DNA from: Duganella margarita
GTDB lineage: Bacteria; Pseudomonadota; Gammaproteobacteria; Burkholderiales; Burkholderiaceae_D
DNA length: 64,000 nucleotides
Reading direction: 5' to 3'
Assembly (NCBI RefSeq): GCF_009857535.1
Contig: NZ_WWCS01000006.1
Location: 124,001-188,000, forward strand
Part shown: positions 60,779 through 64,000 of the stretch, piece after piece
How the letters are laid out: each line of letters opens with the position of its first letter
Position numbering within the stretch: position 1 is the stretch's first letter
Translations under genes and position numbers: made by a program
Notes under the pieces: model-generated
The model's database searches: none
Told to the model about the DNA's origin: nothing
The model's input: only the letters and a program-made list of their open reading frames with translations

Positions 60779-61738
60779 TTAATCCCAGTCGCCGCCACCA
60801 CCACCGCTGTCGCCGCCGCCGCCGCCGCTGCCGCCGTCATCCCAGCCGCCGCTGACGCCGAAGTCGTTGCCGCCCATGTCGTCGCGGCGCAGCAGGTCGT
60901 CGCGCGCGGCAGGATCGTCATAGACGATGTCGTTGCGCGGCGCTGCATTGGCGTTGCCCGAATCATGGCCGCCGGTGAACTGGCGTGCCAGCGCTTCACC
61001 GGCCACGATACCCGCGCCGACTGCCGCGCCCGTCGCCAGGCCGCCCATGATGCGCGAACCCATGCCAGGCTGCCCCGGCTGCTGCGGATAGCCGCCTTGC
61101 TGACCCCAGCCGGCCTGGCCGTAGCCCGGTTGTGGCGGCACGCCGCCCGGCGCGTAGCCAGGCGCCGCGCCGGGGGTGTAGCCGGCCGGGTTGTAACCGT
61201 CGTTAACAGCTGCCTGTTGCTGGCGACGCGCCATGAAGCGGGTCGCCAGCCAGATAAAACCCGCCAGGCCGGCGCCGATGATCAGAATGCCGCCCCAGCC
61301 GATGCCGCTGCTGCCCTGCGGCGCGCTGGCATAGCCGCCGCTGCCGTAGTTGCTGCCGCCGCCGGCATTGCTGCTGGTCTTATGCTTTTGCGAATAGTCC
61401 AGCTTCTGGCCTTCCGCCAGCAGCGTGCGCAGCTTGCTTACGGCCTGCGGGTCGATCTTGGGCAAGCCGGGGGCCAGCTCTTCCGCCCTGGCCAGCGATG
61501 CCTGGGCGGCGGCGAACTTGCCTTGCTTGGCCAGCAGCTCGGCCTCGACAAAGTGGGCTTTTTCGCTTTTCGGATGCGCCGCCAGCACTTGGTCCATCAT
61601 GGACTGGGCTTCGGCGAACTTACCCGCGTTGGCCGCGACATAGATGTCGTGGATGGTCGGCTCGGCGGCAAATGCGGGCGCCGCCAGCGCCATGGCGCCA
61701 GCCAGCAGAGTAATACGTGCAATAGATTTAGCCGTCAT
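60779..61738 (-). CDS. TPR-containing protein with Gly-rich C-terminal tail
   Basis: 319 residues. ATG 61738 is chosen because AGGAGGT lies just upstream; the frame continues to 61981 inside the next gene. After a signal peptide (1-24, ending AFAA), two tetratricopeptide-like repeats (residues 25-95) follow, then a low-complexity linker (KHKTSSNAGGGSNYGSGG), a hydrophobic helix (IGWGGILIIGAGLAGFIW), a Pro/Gly/Gln-rich segment and a final repetitive tail ending GGGGGDSGGGGGDWD. Such proteins are common but uncharacterised in betaproteobacteria. It may anchor in the membrane, with the tail outside the periplasmic TPR. Confidence 0.78.
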   Translation of the reverse strand: MTAKSIARITLLAGAMALAAPAFAAEPTIHDIYVAANAGKFAEAQSMMDQVLAAHPKSEKAHFVEAELLAKQGKFAAAQASLARAEELAPGLPKIDPQAVSKLRTLLAEGQKLDYSQKHKTSSNAGGGSNYGSGGYASAPQGSSGIGWGGILIIGAGLAGFIWLATRFMARRQQQAAVNDGYNPAGYTPGAAPGYAPGGVPPQPGYGQAGWGQQGGYPQQPGQPGMGSRIMGGLATGAAVGAGIVAGEALARQFTGGHDSGNANAAPRNDIVYDDPAARDDLLRRDDMGGNDFGVSGGWDDGGSGGGGGDSGGGGGDWD

Positions 61739-61779
61739 GTCATACCTCCTAGTTAAGACGAGCATCAGATGAAGCCAGT

Positions 61780-63039
61780 TTACGCCATTTTCAAGGGTCT
61801 GGCGGTGCGTTGCCGCACCGCCTCCCAAGAGGAAGAGATGGCGCTGGCCACCAGCTCGGCGGTGGCGGCCGACAAAGTCCAGCCCAAATGGCCATGGCCG
61901 GTGTTGTAGAACACCCCCGGCGCCTTGCCCGGGCCGACGCGCGGCATCAGATCCGGCATCATCGGCCGCAGGCCGGCCCACGGCGTAACGCTGCGCGTGC
62001 TGACCTCGGGGAAGTTATGCCGCACCCAGTCGGTCAGCGGGGCGACGCGGTCGGCGCGGATGTCGCGGTTATGGCCGTGGAATTCGGCGCTGCCGGCCAC
62101 CCGCAAACGGTCTTCGCCCAGCCGGCTGCACACCAGCTTGACCGTGTCGTCCACCAGGCTGACATTCGGCGCGGCGGCGCGGCTGGCCGCGTCGTCGAGC
62201 TGCACGGTGACCGAATAGCCCTTGACCGGATAGACATTGACGCTGTCGCCCACTTGCGCGGCCAGCGCCCGGCTGGCGGCGCCGGCGCAGATCACCACCG
62301 CGTCATAGCGGCTGGTCTCGGCGCCTTCGCCTTGCAGCACGGTGACATCGACGCCGTCCGCGCCGGCGTCCAGATGCACCACCTGCTGGTGATAGCGCAG
62401 CTGCGCGCCGAGACGCTGCGCGGCCTGCGCCAGCCCGGTGGTGAACTTGTGGATATCGCCGCTGCTGTCGCTGTCGGTGAAATGGCCGCCGTAAAACGCG
62501 CCGCGCAGCGCCGGTTCGATGGCGCGCATCTCGTCCGGCGTGACGGCGCGGCGTTGCACGCCGCCGCGCGCCAGCAGCTTGCTGACCGCCACCGCATGGT
62601 CGAACTCCGCGCGGTCGCGGTGGATGTGCAGGATGCCCTGGCGCTTGAGGTCAAAGTCGATCTGCTCATCCTCGGCCCACTGGAACAGATGGTCGCGCGC
62701 CGCCACCGCCATGCGCGCCAGGGCGATGGTGTTGTGGTGGTAGTTGGGCATGGCCGACACAAACTCGGCAAACCAGGACAGCTTGTGCCAGGTGGGGTGC
62801 AGGTGCACCAGCAGCGGTGCGTCGCTGCGCAGCAGCCATTGCAGCGCCTTGGCGATGGTGGCGCGGTGATTCCAGACTTCCGCATTGGAGGCCGACAGCT
62901 GGCCGCCGTTGGCATACGAGGTCTCCATCGCCGGATAGCGATGACGTTCCAGCAGGGTGACGGCGAAGCCGCGCTTGGCGAGGGCATAGGCGGTCGTCAC
63001 GCCGGTGACGCCGCCGCCGATGATGGCGATGGTTTTCAT
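61780..63039 (-). CDS. dadA: D-amino acid dehydrogenase small-subunit type (DadA)
   Basis: FAD-dependent dehydrogenase that oxidises D-amino acids, passing electrons to the respiratory chain. The 419 residues begin with the dinucleotide-binding GGGVTGVTTAYALAKRG and include GVQRRAVTPDEM and FYNTGHGHLGWTLSAATAELV, the conserved C-terminal FAD-binding part of DadA-type proteins. Length matches the family (about 420-430). It is a single gene; the usual alanine racemase partner is not adjacent. The substrate is probably D-alanine or another D-amino acid. Confidence 0.9.
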   Translation of the reverse strand: MKTIAIIGGGVTGVTTAYALAKRGFAVTLLERHRYPAMETSYANGGQLSASNAEVWNHRATIAKALQWLLRSDAPLLVHLHPTWHKLSWFAEFVSAMPNYHHNTIALARMAVAARDHLFQWAEDEQIDFDLKRQGILHIHRDRAEFDHAVAVSKLLARGGVQRRAVTPDEMRAIEPALRGAFYGGHFTDSDSSGDIHKFTTGLAQAAQRLGAQLRYHQQVVHLDAGADGVDVTVLQGEGAETSRYDAVVICAGAASRALAAQVGDSVNVYPVKGYSVTVQLDDAASRAAAPNVSLVDDTVKLVCSRLGEDRLRVAGSAEFHGHNRDIRADRVAPLTDWVRHNFPEVSTRSVTPWAGLRPMMPDLMPRVGPGKAPGVFYNTGHGHLGWTLSAATAELVASAISSSWEAVRQRTARPLKMA

Positions 63040-63087
63040 GATGGCGCTGACAAGCTTACAAGAAAACCATCGACCTACAAAAGATTT

Positions 63088-64000
63088 TTATGCCTTCTGT
63101 TGTTTCGCAATGTAGCGGTCAATCACGGTCGGCAGCACCGTAAGCGGTACGCCGCAGCTTTCCACCAGCGCGTCGTTGAAGCCGGCCAGGTCGAATTTGC
63201 CGCCCAGCGCCTGCCTGGCGCGCTCGCGCTGGCTGATGATTTCGTTGTGGCCCATCTTGTAGCCGCAGGCCTGGCCCGGCGATACCGTGTAGCGGTCGAT
63301 CTCGCTGGTCATGGCTTGCTGGCCGCGGCCGGTGTTCTCGACCAGGAAACGGATCGCCTGTTCGCGCGTCCACTTCATGGCGTGCATGCCGGTGTCCACC
63401 ACCAGGCGGCAGGCCCGGAATTGCTGCGCTTGCAGATAGCCGATCTGGCTGAACGGATCGTTGGCGTACAGGCCGAATTCATCGACCAGCTGCTCCGCAT
63501 ACAGCGCCCAGCCTTCGACGAAGGCGTTGAAGCCGATCAGCGAGGAAATCAGCGGCAGTTCGGCGTGGTGCTCGGCCAGGTAGGCGCCTTGCCAGGCGTG
63601 GCCGGGAATGCCTTCGTGCGCGGTCAGCGTCGACAGTTCCGATTTCGGCCACAGCTTGGTCGACTTCAGGTTGACGTAGTAGATCGCCGGGCGCTTGCCA
63701 TCCAGCGACGCAAAGTTCATATAGCCCAGCGGCGCACCGGCTTCGATATCGGTTGGCACGCGCTTGATTTGCAGCGGCGCTTTCATGTCGAGGTGCGAAA
63801 TTTTCGGCATCAGCTTGCGTACCGCGTCCACGCGCTCGTTGCAATAGGCGATCAACTCCGCGCGACCCTTGTCGTTGTCGGCGTAGAAGCGGTTCGGGTC
63901 CTTGGAAAGGCCCAGCAGGCGCTGGCCGACCGTGCCCTGGGTGATGCCCTGCTTTTTCAGGATGGCGTCGATGCGCGCCTGCAGCTGCTTGTTCTGTTCC
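63088..64000 (-). CDS. DUF885 metallopeptidase-like protein, 5' end beyond window
   Basis: The reading frame is open to base 64000, so the start is outside. About 303 residues are present. The zinc-binding motif reads TAHEGIPGH, in the form HEGxPGH that marks DUF885; it is followed by FVEGWALYAEQL and by TGMHAMKWTREQAIRF. GTVGQRLLGLSKDP, read from the window end, is also in frame and conserved. DUF885 proteins are exported peptidase-like enzymes of roughly 600 residues. The end is normal (PTVIDRYIAKQQKA). Activity is not established. Confidence 0.88.
   Translation of the reverse strand, partial: EQNKQLQARIDAILKKQGITQGTVGQRLLGLSKDPNRFYADNDKGRAELIAYCNERVDAVRKLMPKISHLDMKAPLQIKRVPTDIEAGAPLGYMNFASLDGKRPAIYYVNLKSTKLWPKSELSTLTAHEGIPGHAWQGAYLAEHHAELPLISSLIGFNAFVEGWALYAEQLVDEFGLYANDPFSQIGYLQAQQFRACRLVVDTGMHAMKWTREQAIRFLVENTGRGQQAMTSEIDRYTVSPGQACGYKMGHNEIISQRERARQALGGKFDLAGFNDALVESCGVPLTVLPTVIDRYIAKQQKA

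Noticed and set aside
1..64000. CRISPR arrays, tRNA or rRNA genes
   Set aside because: No regularly spaced repeats were noticed, and no tRNA cloverleaf or rRNA motif was recognised by eye. A tRNAscan or Infernal run would be decisive.

Overview
The window is 64 kb of GC-rich Gram-negative DNA that looks like a soil or plant-associated betaproteobacterium of the Oxalobacteraceae (Massilia/Duganella type). This rests on gene content and protein character: large TonB-dependent receptors, a sensor kinase with Y_Y_Y and propeller domains, a Weimberg-type xylose pathway, Tat-exported glycosidases and an RND pump. It is an inference, because there is no rRNA gene or other marker. No tRNA, rRNA, CRISPR array, transposase or integrase was found.

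Positions 1-20,814 hold a compact xylan-to-central-metabolism locus. The polymer side has a GH67 alpha-glucuronidase (cut by the window start), a GH10 xylanase, a small secreted cupin, and a minus-strand operon of an SGNH esterase, a GH43 beta-xylosidase/arabinofuranosidase and a GH115 alpha-glucuronidase. The catabolic side runs the other way: xylX, xylB, xylC and xylD (oxidative Weimberg pathway), xylFGH (xylose ABC importer) and a Tat-type GH3 glycosidase. The last Weimberg enzyme, 2-oxoglutarate semialdehyde dehydrogenase, and a XylR-type repressor are not in the window. Palindromes centred on AGCGCT, like the xylose operators of LacI-family XylR regulators, lie between the two divergent operons (9847). 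A weaker version lies between GH67 and GH10 (2086), and another lies upstream of a sodium:solute symporter operon more than 20 kb away (33885).

Positions 20,898-26,649 carry a VOC-fold protein and a small polysaccharide locus: two related alginate-lyase-superfamily enzymes flanking a TonB-dependent receptor. Positions 26,674-28,640 look acquired: a mazEF toxin-antitoxin pair with a clear promoter, an AT-richer unrecognised gene, and a decayed, frameshifted aspartyl/asparaginyl beta-hydroxylase (LpxO-like) remnant. Positions 28,639-34,815 hold a single-domain response regulator, an MFS exporter, a PafA-type phosphatase, an SSS symporter with its small DUF3311 partner, and an orphan EF-hand-like protein with a perfect terminator.

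Positions 34,940-42,786 hold an RND tripartite efflux operon, a diguanylate cyclase, a small exported protein and NnrU. Positions 42,838-47,269 (minus strand) hold a MaoC-type protein, a serine hydrolase, and a three-gene operon of CPBP protease, rhombotarget lipoprotein and rhombosortase, which is a C-terminal protein-sorting module. Positions 47,394-54,548 hold a TonB receptor beside a small His/Cys exported protein, a LuxR-type regulator whose receiver pocket is degenerate, and a conventional NarL-type regulator next to a hybrid-like (not hybrid) propeller/Y_Y_Y histidine kinase. Positions 54,712-57,938 are a tightly packed XapX/amidohydrolase/DoxX/DUF1275 operon. The rest holds another NarL regulator, an exported metallo-beta-lactamase-fold enzyme, a LysR regulator, a Gly-rich TPR protein, a DadA-type D-amino-acid dehydrogenase and the 3' part of a DUF885 metallopeptidase-like gene cut by the window end.
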